34,874 nucleotides of DNA from Opitutia bacterium (GTDB lineage Bacteria > Verrucomicrobiota > Verrucomicrobiia > Opitutales > Seribacteraceae): NCBI GenBank assembly GCA_002730975.1, contig PCBO01000038.1, forward strand, positions 51,014 to 85,887, read 5' to 3'. The notes below the pieces were generated by a model. It did no database searches and had not been told where the DNA came from. It saw nothing but the letters and a program-made list of their open reading frames with translations. Positions within the stretch are counted from its first letter, which is position 1. Every line of letters begins with the position of its first letter. The translations under genes and the position numbers were made by a program. Positions 23,817-32,688 of this stretch are shown piece by piece.

Positions 23817-26525
23817 TTAGGCGGTCTTTGGGTCCGATCGGAGTTCACTGCGCCACAGGCGTTTAGGCAGGTAAGCGATCGCGATAAATAAAAGCTGCGT
23901 TGCGTTGAATCGCATTAGCCAGATGAAACCCGAGTCCGAAAAACCGTAACTATGCAAGCCTTCTTGAAGAAGATTTGTACCGAACCACGACCAAGCGGTA
24001 ACGATGTTTCCACCGATGGCCAGAGCGGCAATCCCACGGTCCTTGGCTATCCCGCCCCATCTAGAATGAAGCACTATTGCACTCCAGATCACAATTAGTA
24101 AGGCACCGTTTTCCTTGGGGTCCCAACCCCAGAAACGCCCCCATGACTGATCGGCCCAAATCCCACCGAGCATAGTGCCGACGAAGCTGAAAATTACGGC
24201 GAAGCAGGTGACACCATAAATCATGGATGAGATGGAGCTAGCTGCTTTTTTGTCAAATCGTAGATCTAGTATTCCTCGCAATATATAGAGAATTGCGAGA
24301 ATTCCTGCTACGAACATTGCTACGTATCCTAGAGTAATGCACACAACATGCGTAGCAAGCCAGAGATTGGTGTCGAGGACGGCTTGGAGCATTTCCATCG
24401 TGTCTCCGTCCATGGCGAGATTGTGGGCAATTATCAAAGAGACAAAACCCACGATGGCCGCCGCCGCGGTTCCTATCCCATTGCGATATATGCGCTCGAA
24501 TAGTAAGCCGAAGATCACTGCTCCCAAACTTATGAAAATGGCGGAAGAGTATAAATTCGTTACGGGAGGTCGTCCCTGTATCCAAATCCGAACCAAAAGT
24601 CCTATGATGTGAATAGTGAGCGCAACATAAGCAATTCCTACTGCTGACTTTTGAAGCGGATCCTGCCAAATTAGCCAAGAGACGAAAACTAATATTAGGG
24701 CAACGAGGTACAGTGCCATGCAGGTTACAAAAGGCTGGGCGGCATTAAAGTTTTGTTCGGGAGTAAGGTTCTTGAAATCGTGCCATTGCAAAGGCGCGAC
24801 TTTGGCGAAATCGTCCGAAAGCTTTTGTACTATGCCGTTGAACTTGGCGTGGTCGCCTTCTTGGAAGGTTTTCGATAGGTCGGCGTATGACTTCACCATT
24901 GGGTTAATCTTACCAATGTTTTCGGGGTCACCTTTAGCGGATTGTCCTCTGGTTTCAAGGAGTGAATCTGGAAGCGAAATCCAGTCTATGTCATGCAGGG
25001 TTACGTTCTCCGTGGTTGCAGAGGGTAATCCGAAGAGGACCTGCCACACACAAGTTAAACCTGCAAAGATGCAAATTGCAGCAAAACTAGCTAGACCAAG
25101 CGATCTCTTCTTTTCTAATCGCCGAAATATCCCGTATGCGATCAAGGCGAAAGTCAGATAGAAACAGGCGTCGATGAGCCAATTTCGACCGTCGTGAATG
25201 TTTGTCAGTGTTGCTGAATCATCATCATCTACCGACTTGATGAGTTTTTCTCGCAACTGGTTTTCTCGCCAGATTCCACGAAAAGTCGAAAAAGATCCGA
25301 TTTTCACTTGGTCTTGAGCACTTAGGAATTCCTTAAGCTTCCCTGTGGGAAAATCATCCTCCCCGTATTGCTCAAAATGAGCCTCGTCGGACTTCCGAGA
25401 CACACGCAGCTTGTTGCTGCCGTTTTCGATACTTATTTTTCCCACGAAACTCTCGGGTGGAATAATGCCCAATGGGGCAAATCTAGCTTGGCCTTGCAAA
25501 AATACTTCCGATGCCTGAAAATCTTGAATTTGCTTAAGTGCTCCCGGTTTGTCGCGCAGGGCTTCGATTGCCATGCTTTCGTTTTCAAGGGCACCCAGTT
25601 TGAGTAATTCTCTACGCAGGTCGAGAACCGCGAGATCATTGGAGTAGGAAGGACCAAAAAGTTCTGCTCTGGCTTGGGGGTAAAGAGCATTCTTCAGTTG
25701 GTCGTACAAAGTTATGGCTTCATAAAGTTGACCCAAGTTGCGTTGATAGGGTGTGTATTTCTTAGGGTCGGGCCCCGGGTCTAATTTGTTGTTTTGGTTG
25801 AGGTCTTCTCCCTCATCGAGCTTGTTGTTCCGATTTAAGTCTTCGCCTAGTTTGATGGATCGTGTGGCCCGCTCTACCTCACCTACCTTCGCTAACAAGG
25901 CGTCATGTTTCTTTTGAGTTTCTTCGTAGAGGGGTACGAGCCTTTCGCGCATTTTAATCCGATCCTGCTCAGTAGCTTCAGGATTGTTTGCCACGAAGTC
26001 GTTAACCTCTTTTAGAATCCCATCCATTTCTCCTCTAAGATTCTGAATCTTTTCTGCATGAAACAGATCGTTAAATGAAAAATATTTCTCTTTTCCGGGT
26101 TCAAAGCCGAAAAGTCCCAGCACTTCCGGATGATCGATGCGAAAAACCTTGTATTTGTCCGCTTCATTAGGGCGTAAAGTGAGTTCCGCGAACCATTCGA
26201 TTGCGGGAAGGTATCGAGGAGACTTTTTGCCATAGAACAGTTTCTCGAAATAACCAACGTCGGGACCATCGGGAACGGTTTGTTTGCCCCGCATCACCAA
26301 CAGAGCATTACGGGCTACAGTATCGAGAGGTTTAACTCGTCCTTTCTCTTGAGCGGGCAAGCTCCCAAATGTTTCCAAGTCAAAGTTCCCTTCGTGCCTG
26401 GGCGGTCGCAATTTGCTTAACGAGTACAGGGCAAAAATTGCTACCAATAAGATGGGTGCCCACTTTGCCACTATGGCACTGAAGGATGGTCTCTCAATCT
26501 CGGTAGAATCAGGAGCAGAATTCAT
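23817..26525 (-). CDS. ccsA: CcsA-like cytochrome c biogenesis protein with large N-terminal soluble domain
   Basis: The 902-residue protein has an N-terminal helix (about 22-38), a soluble region to about 440, then membrane helices to the end. The C-terminal half carries the haem-handling WWD motif (SWGRFWGWDPKENGALL), flanked by conserved histidines in ATHVVCITLGYV and IVLHSRWGG. With ResB it moves haem across the membrane and joins it to apocytochrome c (system II). The extra N-terminal domain makes it far longer than a minimal CcsA; long forms occur in Bacteroidota and Verrucomicrobiota. Residues 229-253 contain two EF-hand-like loops. Its ATG overlaps the resB stop in an ATGA, indicating translational coupling. 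Confidence 0.93.
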   Translation of the reverse strand: MNSAPDSTEIERPSFSAIVAKWAPILLVAIFALYSLSKLRPPRHEGNFDLETFGSLPAQEKGRVKPLDTVARNALLVMRGKQTVPDGPDVGYFEKLFYGKKSPRYLPAIEWFAELTLRPNEADKYKVFRIDHPEVLGLFGFEPGKEKYFSFNDLFHAEKIQNLRGEMDGILKEVNDFVANNPEATEQDRIKMRERLVPLYEETQKKHDALLAKVGEVERATRSIKLGEDLNRNNKLDEGEDLNQNNKLDPGPDPKKYTPYQRNLGQLYEAITLYDQLKNALYPQARAELFGPSYSNDLAVLDLRRELLKLGALENESMAIEALRDKPGALKQIQDFQASEVFLQGQARFAPLGIIPPESFVGKISIENGSNKLRVSRKSDEAHFEQYGEDDFPTGKLKEFLSAQDQVKIGSFSTFRGIWRENQLREKLIKSVDDDDSATLTNIHDGRNWLIDACFYLTFALIAYGIFRRLEKKRSLGLASFAAICIFAGLTCVWQVLFGLPSATTENVTLHDIDWISLPDSLLETRGQSAKGDPENIGKINPMVKSYADLSKTFQEGDHAKFNGIVQKLSDDFAKVAPLQWHDFKNLTPEQNFNAAQPFVTCMALYLVALILVFVSWLIWQDPLQKSAVGIAYVALTIHIIGLLVRIWIQGRPPVTNLYSSAIFISLGAVIFGLLFERIYRNGIGTAAAAIVGFVSLIIAHNLAMDGDTMEMLQAVLDTNLWLATHVVCITLGYVAMFVAGILAILYILRGILDLRFDKKAASSISSMIYGVTCFAVIFSFVGTMLGGIWADQSWGRFWGWDPKENGALLIVIWSAIVLHSRWGGIAKDRGIAALAIGGNIVTAWSWFGTNLLQEGLHSYGFSDSGFIWLMRFNATQLLFIAIAYLPKRLWRSELRSDPKTA
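25779..25847 (-). repeat. Tandem EF-hand-like loops within the CcsA protein
   Basis: Two 12-residue units, DLNRNNKLDEGE (229-240) and DLNQNNKLDPGP (241-252), follow each other. The first fits the EF-hand/dockerin calcium loop at positions 1, 3, 5, 8, 9 and 12; the second has Pro at position 12. Confidence 0.65.
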
Positions 26526-28195
26526 GCAATGCCTACTTTCTTTCTTCTCTTTGCAAATCCTAAAAGGTGATAGGCGAATTGGACCGCTAAACCAAGACCC
26601 ACCAAAGTTACGCCAATGTATGGTAATATACTACCGGGATTACTTACGACTTGGAGCCTAGTCTGAGTTTCCGTAGTGGAATCGAATCCGGCCTGAAAGA
26701 AGGTGTTCCCATCGAGGCTTAAAGGGTGATTCATGTATATGCGAGTCTTTCGAACCGGTTCTCCCGGAATCCGGATGTTTACGTCGCTTGAAAAGTCCTT
26801 GGGTCTATCCGTCCCGGGATAACGCAGGAAACGGAAATCCAGTAATTCCATGTCGAAATCATAATAGTATCGTTTGCGTCGAATTTCCAAACGGTACCTT
26901 TTTTCGCGGTGTATGAATTCTTGTGGTCCATAACCGGCAGCATCAAAGAAAGATGAAACAAGCCATTCGCCGAATGTTTTGTTGGCGTCTTCGGTTGACC
27001 TCAATTCCACAATCGCCGTTCGGAAGTTCATCTCGTCCGCCCTGAAGGTTTCGGGTTGTTCGATGGGGGAGATTTGGACTTTCCTTCCATTGGCGTTTTC
27101 AAGAGTAAAAATTTCGTCCCCCTCTTTGGGAGTGTTGAAGTCCGAGTTCTTGTAAAACTTTTTGACTTTAAGAACGAACGGAAAACTTGAGTCGAAGTCT
27201 TGCAAATTTATTTCTTGCAAGCCGCTTGGATCATTTTTGAACCAGTTTCCCAAGATTCCTGCATTCTCGGGTTCCGAATCCAATAGATTTATAGGCAAGC
27301 TTAGAACTTCATCCGAATCATCTCCGGATTCATCGATCAACACGAACTCATCCTCATGAAAGTCCTTGGAAAAGTTTGTGGACTCACCCTCGTTGATAAT
27401 CATGATGCTCTCTTTCTCAGTGAGATCCGTTACCAATTCACTAATCAGCATCAAGGCAAGACCGCTGTGGGTAATCCAAATACCTGCGTGCTTGAATTTC
27501 AACTGGTAGCGGAAGGCCGCCGAAGTCATTAAATTTATCAGCAATAAACCTCCCAATAGGTATCCTCCGGGCAGAGGCACTGGAAAACCCTTTAGGGCAA
27601 AGGGCATTTGACCTTCTAGTTCTATTACTGCCAAATTGAGTTCGTTGTTCGGTTTGGCACTGGTATTGTCTTCTGCACTCTTGGAGTCTTTAAACTTTTC
27701 CATCGCCGAATCTGGAAGAATGGCACCATGACCATTCTTGTAGCCGTCGGTGGACAGAGCGGTCTTAATTTCTTGGAGACTATGGAAGCGCAAACTAGGG
27801 TCTGGTTCCAAGGAACCTTCAGAATCCTCGAAAACGGACTTTATTTGGGAATGGAAGGTGTTGTCAATGAACCCGAGAAATCGAAAATTTTCCAGTTGCT
27901 TGTCGTCTATGGCAATACGATCATGTTTCTTGGCAATGTCGTTTTCGGGGTGAGTAACTAGAACCATTTTAGTTCCCAACGGCCACTCTTCCGGATATTT
28001 CCATGTAACAAAGAAAGACTCAAAATAGTCCTGTTGAGCCTTATTTATACCGATGTTTACTTGATCGAGAGTACCGAAAAATACCAATGCGAGGGAAAAA
28101 GAAAGCAATGTCACCGTGAGACGCAAAGAGGTGAACACGCTAACTACTGGATTCTTCCGCCAGCGTTTGCGCCAGCTTTGTTCCGTCGGACTCAT
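26522..28195 (-). CDS. resB: ResB-like cytochrome c biogenesis protein
   Basis: The ATG at 28195 is chosen, five bases after the stop of the lipoprotein gene; an upstream extension in the same frame would overlap that gene. The 557-residue protein shows ResB topology: helix 1 at about 17-41 (SLRLTVTLLSFSLALVFFGTLDQV), a soluble stretch, helices near GGYLLGGLLLINLMTSAAF and AGIWITHSGLALMLISELV, a large periplasmic-type domain and a final helix near ILPYIGVTLVGLGLAVQFAYHLL. The His in the ITHSGLAL helix is typical. ResB works with CcsA to deliver haem to apocytochrome c. The order lipoprotein-resB-ccsA suggests one operon. Confidence 0.93.
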   Translation of the reverse strand: MSPTEQSWRKRWRKNPVVSVFTSLRLTVTLLSFSLALVFFGTLDQVNIGINKAQQDYFESFFVTWKYPEEWPLGTKMVLVTHPENDIAKKHDRIAIDDKQLENFRFLGFIDNTFHSQIKSVFEDSEGSLEPDPSLRFHSLQEIKTALSTDGYKNGHGAILPDSAMEKFKDSKSAEDNTSAKPNNELNLAVIELEGQMPFALKGFPVPLPGGYLLGGLLLINLMTSAAFRYQLKFKHAGIWITHSGLALMLISELVTDLTEKESIMIINEGESTNFSKDFHEDEFVLIDESGDDSDEVLSLPINLLDSEPENAGILGNWFKNDPSGLQEINLQDFDSSFPFVLKVKKFYKNSDFNTPKEGDEIFTLENANGRKVQISPIEQPETFRADEMNFRTAIVELRSTEDANKTFGEWLVSSFFDAAGYGPQEFIHREKRYRLEIRRKRYYYDFDMELLDFRFLRYPGTDRPKDFSSDVNIRIPGEPVRKTRIYMNHPLSLDGNTFFQAGFDSTTETQTRLQVVSNPGSILPYIGVTLVGLGLAVQFAYHLLGFAKRRKKVGIA

Positions 28196-28200
28196 TTTAC

Positions 28201-28773
28201 TTACTCTCCCTCGCTGCTTTCGAAGCGAACCGACTGGAGAAGCAAATCGAAATTCTCCTGTTCCATTTCTGCGAGTCTCGCATCTCCCATCATTTTGAAG
28301 AACCACGACCGCCCATCAATTTTTACAATTGCTGAAACAAGTGCTTGTTCTTTACTAGATGCTTTTACCAAAGTTGCAGGCTTGTCTGCTACAGTGATGT
28401 CGCTGATGTAATTTGATAGCCCTCCAGCGGTGGTTGCACTCATGCCGATTTGGCCAATCCAACGATTTACGTTCGATAGGAGCCCGCCACCATCTCCGAG
28501 CAAGTTGCTGATCGATATGTCCAAGGCGGAACCATTCTCATCTTCTACGGAAAAGCTCCCCACTCGCATGGATGATTCCTTCCCGGGTTTCCATCCCGAG
28601 GGGACATCCCAAATGGGCTGAGCCATCTCTAGATTGTTTAAGAAAAGAGGGCTTTGCTTCTCTTTGGGAATGGAATATCTACTAATTTCCGAGGAATCGG
28701 AGCAGGAAGCACCCCACAAGAGAATTGTTCCCAAACAGACTAACAACTTCTCATAAAAATAATTTATTTGCAT
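28201..28773 (-). CDS. Putative lipoprotein of the cytochrome c maturation operon
   Basis: The 190-residue protein has an N-terminal signal with a possible lipobox (WGASC, Cys24); Gly at -3 is less usual than Leu, so lipidation is likely but not certain. The mature part (60-185) starts with PIWDVPSGWKPG and ends in EQENFDLLLQSVRFE, a strand-rich layout I recall from small hypothetical proteins near resB/ccsA. It is the first gene of the operon, five bases before resB. Role is unknown; an assembly or haem/thiol accessory function would be inference. Confidence 0.75.
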   Translation of the reverse strand: MQINYFYEKLLVCLGTILLWGASCSDSSEISRYSIPKEKQSPLFLNNLEMAQPIWDVPSGWKPGKESSMRVGSFSVEDENGSALDISISNLLGDGGGLLSNVNRWIGQIGMSATTAGGLSNYISDITVADKPATLVKASSKEQALVSAIVKIDGRSWFFKMMGDARLAEMEQENFDLLLQSVRFESSEGE

Positions 28774-28789
28774 ATCGAACTTTATATTA

Positions 28790-28804
28790 TCGGAAGGTTT
28801 CCGA
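28790..28804 (-). promoter_or_regulatory. Perfect inverted repeat upstream of the lipoprotein-resB-ccsA operon
   Basis: TCGGAA and TTCCGA form a six-base dyad with a three-base centre, 16 to 31 bases upstream of the lipoprotein ATG (28773). On the minus strand it lies between a TTGAGT and a TAATAT resembling -35 and -10 boxes. It could be an operator or a short hairpin; there is no T-tract for a terminator. Confidence 0.35.
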
Positions 28805-28827
28805 GACTCAATTCTGCTCTGAAGATT

Positions 28828-29931
28828 TTAGGCTCCGCACTTGAAGAGGGTGACGTCGCCATCGACAAACTGATATTCCTTTCCTTCCAAGCGCCATTTG
28901 CCGATCTCTCGGGCGGATTGCATGGAGCCTGCGGCTATCAGGTCGTCGTAAGAGACCACGTCGGCTTTAATGAAAGTCCTCTCGAAATCAGTATGTATGA
29001 CCCCGGCGCATTGCGGAGCCTTCATGCCTTTTCGAAAGGTCCATGCTCGGGCTTCCTTTTCCCCTGCGGTCAAAAACGACGCCAAGCCCAGTAAGTCGTA
29101 GGTGGCTTGGATTAGCCCCGAAACACCTGAATCGCTTACACCCATCGATTCCAGATATTCAGTGATTTCGCTATCTTCCAGTTCTGAAAGTTCCTCTTCC
29201 ATTTTAGCAGAAATGACGCACGAACCCGCATCTTGTTGGCTGGCGGCCCATTCGCGAAGTTTGGATGCGTTTGGGTTGCCGCTCGGATCAACTACTTCCT
29301 CCTCCTTTACGTTGCAGGCATAGAGCATGGGCTTTGCCGTGAGCAGGCAAAAAGACTTAAGCCTCGCCACCTCATCCTCATCCATGGGAAGGAGGTTTGC
29401 CGGTTTCCCTTCGTCCAAATGTGGGGCGAGGCGTTCGAGAAGGGCAACGCTTAGAGCGGCGTCCTTGTCTTGGCCGCGGGCTTTTTTAATTGTTTTCTGA
29501 TGTTGGCTTTCGACTGACTCGGCATCGGCAAGCACAAGTTCCGTCATTATGACTTCGGCATCCCGCAGAGGATCAACCTCACCCATGTTGTGGATCACGT
29601 CTTCATCCTCAAAACAGCGTACGACGTGTACGATGGCATCCACTTCACGAACATTGGCGAGGAATTTGTTTCCTAGACCTTCTCCCTTGCTGGCACCCTC
29701 AACTAGGCCTGCTATATCGACCATTTCAATGACTGCGGGGATGATGGTAGCGGTCCCCACCAATTTGGCCAGTGGATCCAATCGGTCGTCAGGAACTTGA
29801 ACGACTCCGACATTCGGGTCGATCGTACAGAATGGGTAATTCGCGGCCTCCGCTTTGCGACTCTTGGTCAAGGCGTTAAAAAGGGTACTTTTGCCGACAT
29901 TGGGCAAACCTACTATTCCAGCTCTTAGCAT
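28828..29931 (-). CDS. ychF: Ribosome-associated ATPase/GTPase YchF (OLA1 family)
   Basis: The 367-residue protein is a normal-length YchF. Walker A is [12 protein letters not shown] (8-19), the G3 region is [21 protein letters not shown], a helical coiled region follows, and the C-terminal TGS domain has [35 protein letters not shown]. The G4 position is NVKEEE rather than NKxD, in line with the family's preference for ATP. YchF binds ribosomes and modulates translation and stress responses. It is transcribed away from tRNA-His, with 122 bases between. Confidence 0.96.
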   Translation of the reverse strand: MLRAGIVGLPNVGKSTLFNALTKSRKAEAANYPFCTIDPNVGVVQVPDDRLDPLAKLVGTATIIPAVIEMVDIAGLVEGASKGEGLGNKFLANVREVDAIVHVVRCFEDEDVIHNMGEVDPLRDAEVIMTELVLADAESVESQHQKTIKKARGQDKDAALSVALLERLAPHLDEGKPANLLPMDEDEVARLKSFCLLTAKPMLYACNVKEEEVVDPSGNPNASKLREWAASQQDAGSCVISAKMEEELSELEDSEITEYLESMGVSDSGVSGLIQATYDLLGLASFLTAGEKEARAWTFRKGMKAPQCAGVIHTDFERTFIKADVVSYDDLIAAGSMQSAREIGKWRLEGKEYQFVDGDVTLFKCGA

Positions 29932-30009
29932 AATTGGCGAAAAGGATGAATTATGCCCGAGACTTTCGCCGCGGTCAAGAAGGCAAGACGTGAATCGTAA
30001 CCTTTCGCG

Positions 30010-30036
30010 TTGACTGTGGCCGACTAGTTTTTTAAT
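30010..30036 (+). promoter_or_regulatory. Candidate promoter of tRNA-His
   Basis: TTGACT (30010-30015) and TTTAAT (30031-30036, five of six matches to TATAAT) lie 15 bases apart, slightly short of the ideal 17. The predicted start is near 30043, about 11 bases before the tRNA. Confidence 0.45.
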
Positions 30037-30054
30037 TGGTTTTCTTACTTTGTG

Positions 30055-30131
30055 GCGATAGTAGCTCAGTTGGTTAGAGCACCGGCTTGTGGTGCCGGGG
30101 GTCGCCGGTTCGAATCCGGTCTATCGCCCCA
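30055..30131 (+). tRNA. tRNA-His (anticodon GTG)
   Basis: A complete cloverleaf is present. The acceptor stem GCGATAG pairs with CTATCGC (30055-30061 with 30121-30127); the D-arm is GCTC...GAGC. The anticodon stem CCGGC/GCCGG encloses TTGTGGT with anticodon GTG at 30089-30091. The T-arm loop TTCGAAT is at 30109-30115. CCA is encoded (30129-30131). G30054 just outside can pair with C30128, matching the G-1:C73 pair specific to tRNA-His. Confidence 0.96.
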
Positions 30132-30241
30132 GTTCTTCTCTTTGAATTCTTTTTGCTCTAAATCTACGATGTCCGAATGTTTTTTTGCCTGTGACTTTGG
30201 CGCCGAGATTGTTAACCTGATGTTATAGACGCATTCTTAGA

Positions 30242-30274
30242 AACTTCTCGACCGTCGGGGGGGGCGAAGAAGTT
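30242..30274 (+). other. Possible hairpin after tRNA-His
   Basis: AACTTCT (30242-30248) can pair with AGAAGTT (30268-30274) around a G-rich loop with a run of eight Gs. A short T-run follows about 15 bases later. It may end the tRNA transcript or be part of the hydrolase leader. Bases 30132-30315 otherwise show no gene. Confidence 0.3.
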
Positions 30275-30315
30275 CCGAGTTGTGTGGGTTTTTCAAACAT
30301 GTTATCCTTTTTTGA

Positions 30316-31152
30316 ATGAGGTTTTACATTTACTGGTTCTTTACTTGCTTAGCTTGTTTCCCTTCTGCTCAGGCAAGAATTTTTGAAAAAGACCCTAAAG
30401 CCCTGGAGACGCTAAATCTTTCCTATGGCAAGCACGAGAGGCAGGTTCTCGATGTGGTACATCTCGAGGGGGCAAAGGATTGTCCCGTAATTCTTTTTTT
30501 TCATGGAGGCAGTTGGCGTTGGGGCAGAAAAGATTACCATCGAACCATCGGGAAACAGTTCGCGAAAGCTGGAGTGCTATTCGCGACTGCCAATTATCGC
30601 CTTTATCCTGAAGTCCGCTTTCCCGCTTTTCCCGAGGACGCCGTTTTTGCGCTGAAATGGCTTCGTGGCCATGTCGCAAAATATGGAGGCGACCCAAAGA
30701 AGATATTCCTCATGGGGCACTCATCGGGCGCTCATAGCATGGCATTGGTGGGACTCGACGAAAGTTATCTTAAGAAAGAGGGCGGTGACTTTTCTTGGGT
30801 CAAAGGGGTTGTCGCTATGTCCTGCCCTTATTATTTCGATCCATCAAAGGAATTTCTCTATCGCGATGTCTTTGACGTCGGCACAGATCACAAGGAATTC
30901 ATGCCCTTGAATCATGTGGACGGCGGTACCGAACCCCCGATTCTCGTCATGCATGGACTTCTCGATCCCCTTGTCGCAGCAGAACGAGCCGAGGTATTCA
31001 TTAAAAAAGTCCGTGCCGCGGGCGGGAAGGTGACGCGTAAGATTTACTCCTCTCACGGGCATTTCTCTCTCGTTCGTCGAACCACCTCGTGGCACATATG
31101 GCCTAAGCCTTTTCTCAAGGACGTGGTTGGCTTTGTGCGCGAAAACGAATGA
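30316..31152 (+). CDS. Secreted alpha/beta hydrolase (esterase/BD-FAE-like)
   Basis: The 278-residue protein has a signal peptide (MRFYIYWFFTCLACFPSAQA) and an alpha/beta hydrolase fold of the carboxylesterase/BD-FAE type. It has the oxyanion motif HGGSW (63-67), the nucleophile elbow GHSSG with Ser136, acid Asp217 (LLDPLV) and His247 or His249 in SSHGHFSL. Such enzymes cleave acyl or acetyl esters, often on sugars or xenobiotics; the substrate here is unknown and no carbohydrate-enzyme partner is nearby. It stands alone after tRNA-His and converges with phnE, with eight bases between stops. Confidence 0.88.
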   Translation: MRFYIYWFFTCLACFPSAQARIFEKDPKALETLNLSYGKHERQVLDVVHLEGAKDCPVILFFHGGSWRWGRKDYHRTIGKQFAKAGVLFATANYRLYPEVRFPAFPEDAVFALKWLRGHVAKYGGDPKKIFLMGHSSGAHSMALVGLDESYLKKEGGDFSWVKGVVAMSCPYYFDPSKEFLYRDVFDVGTDHKEFMPLNHVDGGTEPPILVMHGLLDPLVAAERAEVFIKKVRAAGGKVTRKIYSSHGHFSLVRRTTSWHIWPKPFLKDVVGFVRENE

Positions 31153-31155
31153 CTT

Positions 31156-31168
31156 ACGCTTTAAGCGT
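31156..31168. terminator. Short palindrome at convergent gene ends
   Basis: ACGCTTTAAGCGT is a perfect 13-base palindrome between the hydrolase stop and the phnE stop, partly overlapping the latter. A five-base stem with a three-base loop is possible. It might act as a weak two-way terminator, but there is no T-tract on either side. Confidence 0.25.
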
Positions 31169-31976
31169 GTTCGCCCGTCAATCTCTGTTTGATCCGTTTG
31201 CGAATACGTTCTCCTAGGAAATCCAAGAGTGTCACGATGAAGAGAATGCACAAAAGGACTGTGCTGAACTTGTCCCAACTATTGGGCGAATCAGCATAGA
31301 GTTTAAGGTGGAGTCCGATTCCACCGGCTCCCACGTAGCCAATTATACTTGCTGAGCGCACATTGTACTCCAGCATCCACAAAGAGTGACTCCATATCAA
31401 GGGTTTCACGTTTGGCCAGAGTCCGTATTGAAAGGCTTGCATGCGGCTTGCCCCTATGTTGAGGAGCGCTGACCGGACGCGAACATCGGCCGCCTCAAAT
31501 GCCTCGCTGTAGAACTTTCCGAGGTAACCGATACTATAGAACGTTAAGGCAATGACACCTGCCAGTGAGTTGGAACCTACGATAACCACTGCCAGCAAGG
31601 CCCAGAGCAGGCTTGGTATAGTGCGAATTAAATTTAAGAGCATGCGAGTCATAACCACTAGCCACTTTGGAGCTAAGTTTTGTGCAGCCCCGAAAGAAAT
31701 AAGGAGCGAAAGGCAGATGGCAAAAAAGGTCGAGCAAACCGCTATTTGGAAAGTTTCCCATAGACTTACGAGAGTGCGTTCCAGAATCGATAAATCCGGA
31801 GGGAAAAACTTTGATCCGAAACGAGTAAGGTTTTCCCAATAGTTCAAATCTCGTCCGGACCCTTCCAAGGCAGGAAGGGAAAAACCTACTGCAAGAAGAA
31901 ACACGAGAAAAGTGAGGTTCACCACGTTTAGGCGGTTATACCAAGGAACCAGGTCTTCGCGAGGATCAGAGGGCAT
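31161..31976 (-). CDS. phnE: Phosphonate/phosphate-type ABC transporter permease
   Basis: The ATG at 31976 is preferred over a TTG at 32024; it overlaps the phnC stop by 11 bases, showing translational coupling. The 271-residue protein has about six membrane helices and the PhnE-type core LIRTIPSLLWALLAVVIVGSNSLAGVIAL...YSIGYLGKFYSEAFE, which includes the coupling EAA-like loop, and YVGAGGIGLHL near the end. It forms the membrane channel for a PhnC/PhnD-type importer of phosphonate, phosphite or phosphate. No C-P lyase genes are in the window. Confidence 0.9.
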   Translation of the reverse strand: MPSDPREDLVPWYNRLNVVNLTFLVFLLAVGFSLPALEGSGRDLNYWENLTRFGSKFFPPDLSILERTLVSLWETFQIAVCSTFFAICLSLLISFGAAQNLAPKWLVVMTRMLLNLIRTIPSLLWALLAVVIVGSNSLAGVIALTFYSIGYLGKFYSEAFEAADVRVRSALLNIGASRMQAFQYGLWPNVKPLIWSHSLWMLEYNVRSASIIGYVGAGGIGLHLKLYADSPNSWDKFSTVLLCILFIVTLLDFLGERIRKRIKQRLTGEHA

Positions 31977-32661
31977 GGCGGGGCACGGATTGAAGAGTCC
32001 AGTCTCCGGGGCAGTTGGCTGCAAGTTTCAGTTCGCGGTCAGCGAATTGTTCAACTTGTCTAGAGTCGTGAAGAGCCGCAAACACTGGTCGCCCGTGCTT
32101 TCTTGCCTCTCGTTGAAAAAGACTCAAGGCGACATCAGCTCGAGTAGAGTCGAGGCTGGCTACTGGTTCGTCTGCCAGATAGAGTGCAGGTTCCTGCAAG
32201 AGCGCTCGGGCAATCGCCACGCGCTGCTGCTCGCCCCGGGAAGTTTCTGCAGCCCATTTGTGAGCGAGTCCTGCTATGCCGAGTTCTTGCAATGTATTGT
32301 AGGCATCCGCCCGATCTTGCTCGGAGAACCCCCAAAGGGTCCGAGCAAAGCCATATCGGTTTAGCCTGCCGCAAAGTGAATTTGTGAGGACTGAAGCCCC
32401 ATCGGTTAATAATAAATCTTGGAAGACAATGCCAATCCCTTCGTCTTTTGTGAAGTTATGGACAACTTCTCCTTCAGTTGGTTCCCTTGTACCTGCCAGA
32501 CAGGAGAGCAGACTTGATTTTCCGACGCCTGAAGGACCTGTAAGGGCGAGGAATTCTTTGGGTAAAAGGCTAAAGTCAAGATTTCGAAAAAGCCAGCGCC
32601 CGTCCAAACGTAAACCGAGATCCCGTACTTTGAGCAGAGGCAACACATTGTCTCTTGTCAT
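31966..32661 (-). CDS. phnC: Phosphonate-type ABC transporter ATP-binding protein
   Basis: The ATG at 32661 is chosen instead of the TTG at 32685. The 231-residue ATPase has Walker A GPSGVGKSS, signature ETSRGEQQRVAIARALL (a variant of LSGGQ), Walker B LYLADEP and the D-loop ASLDS, with the H-loop His in ALHDSRQ. It powers uptake through PhnE. It is shorter than typical PhnC (about 250) and its signature motif is unusual, so the exact substrate class is inferred mainly from its neighbours. It lies 27 bases after phnD. Confidence 0.88.
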   Translation of the reverse strand: MTRDNVLPLLKVRDLGLRLDGRWLFRNLDFSLLPKEFLALTGPSGVGKSSLLSCLAGTREPTEGEVVHNFTKDEGIGIVFQDLLLTDGASVLTNSLCGRLNRYGFARTLWGFSEQDRADAYNTLQELGIAGLAHKWAAETSRGEQQRVAIARALLQEPALYLADEPVASLDSTRADVALSLFQREARKHGRPVFAALHDSRQVEQFADRELKLAANCPGDWTLQSVPRHAL

Positions 32662-32688
32662 AAGCCGCGGAAATTCTATCCGCAAATA

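Noticed and set aside
24253..24678. Alternative frame within the ccsA membrane region
   Set aside because: Opposed by the clear WWD-type protein in the annotated frame; the composition is His/Ser-rich noise.
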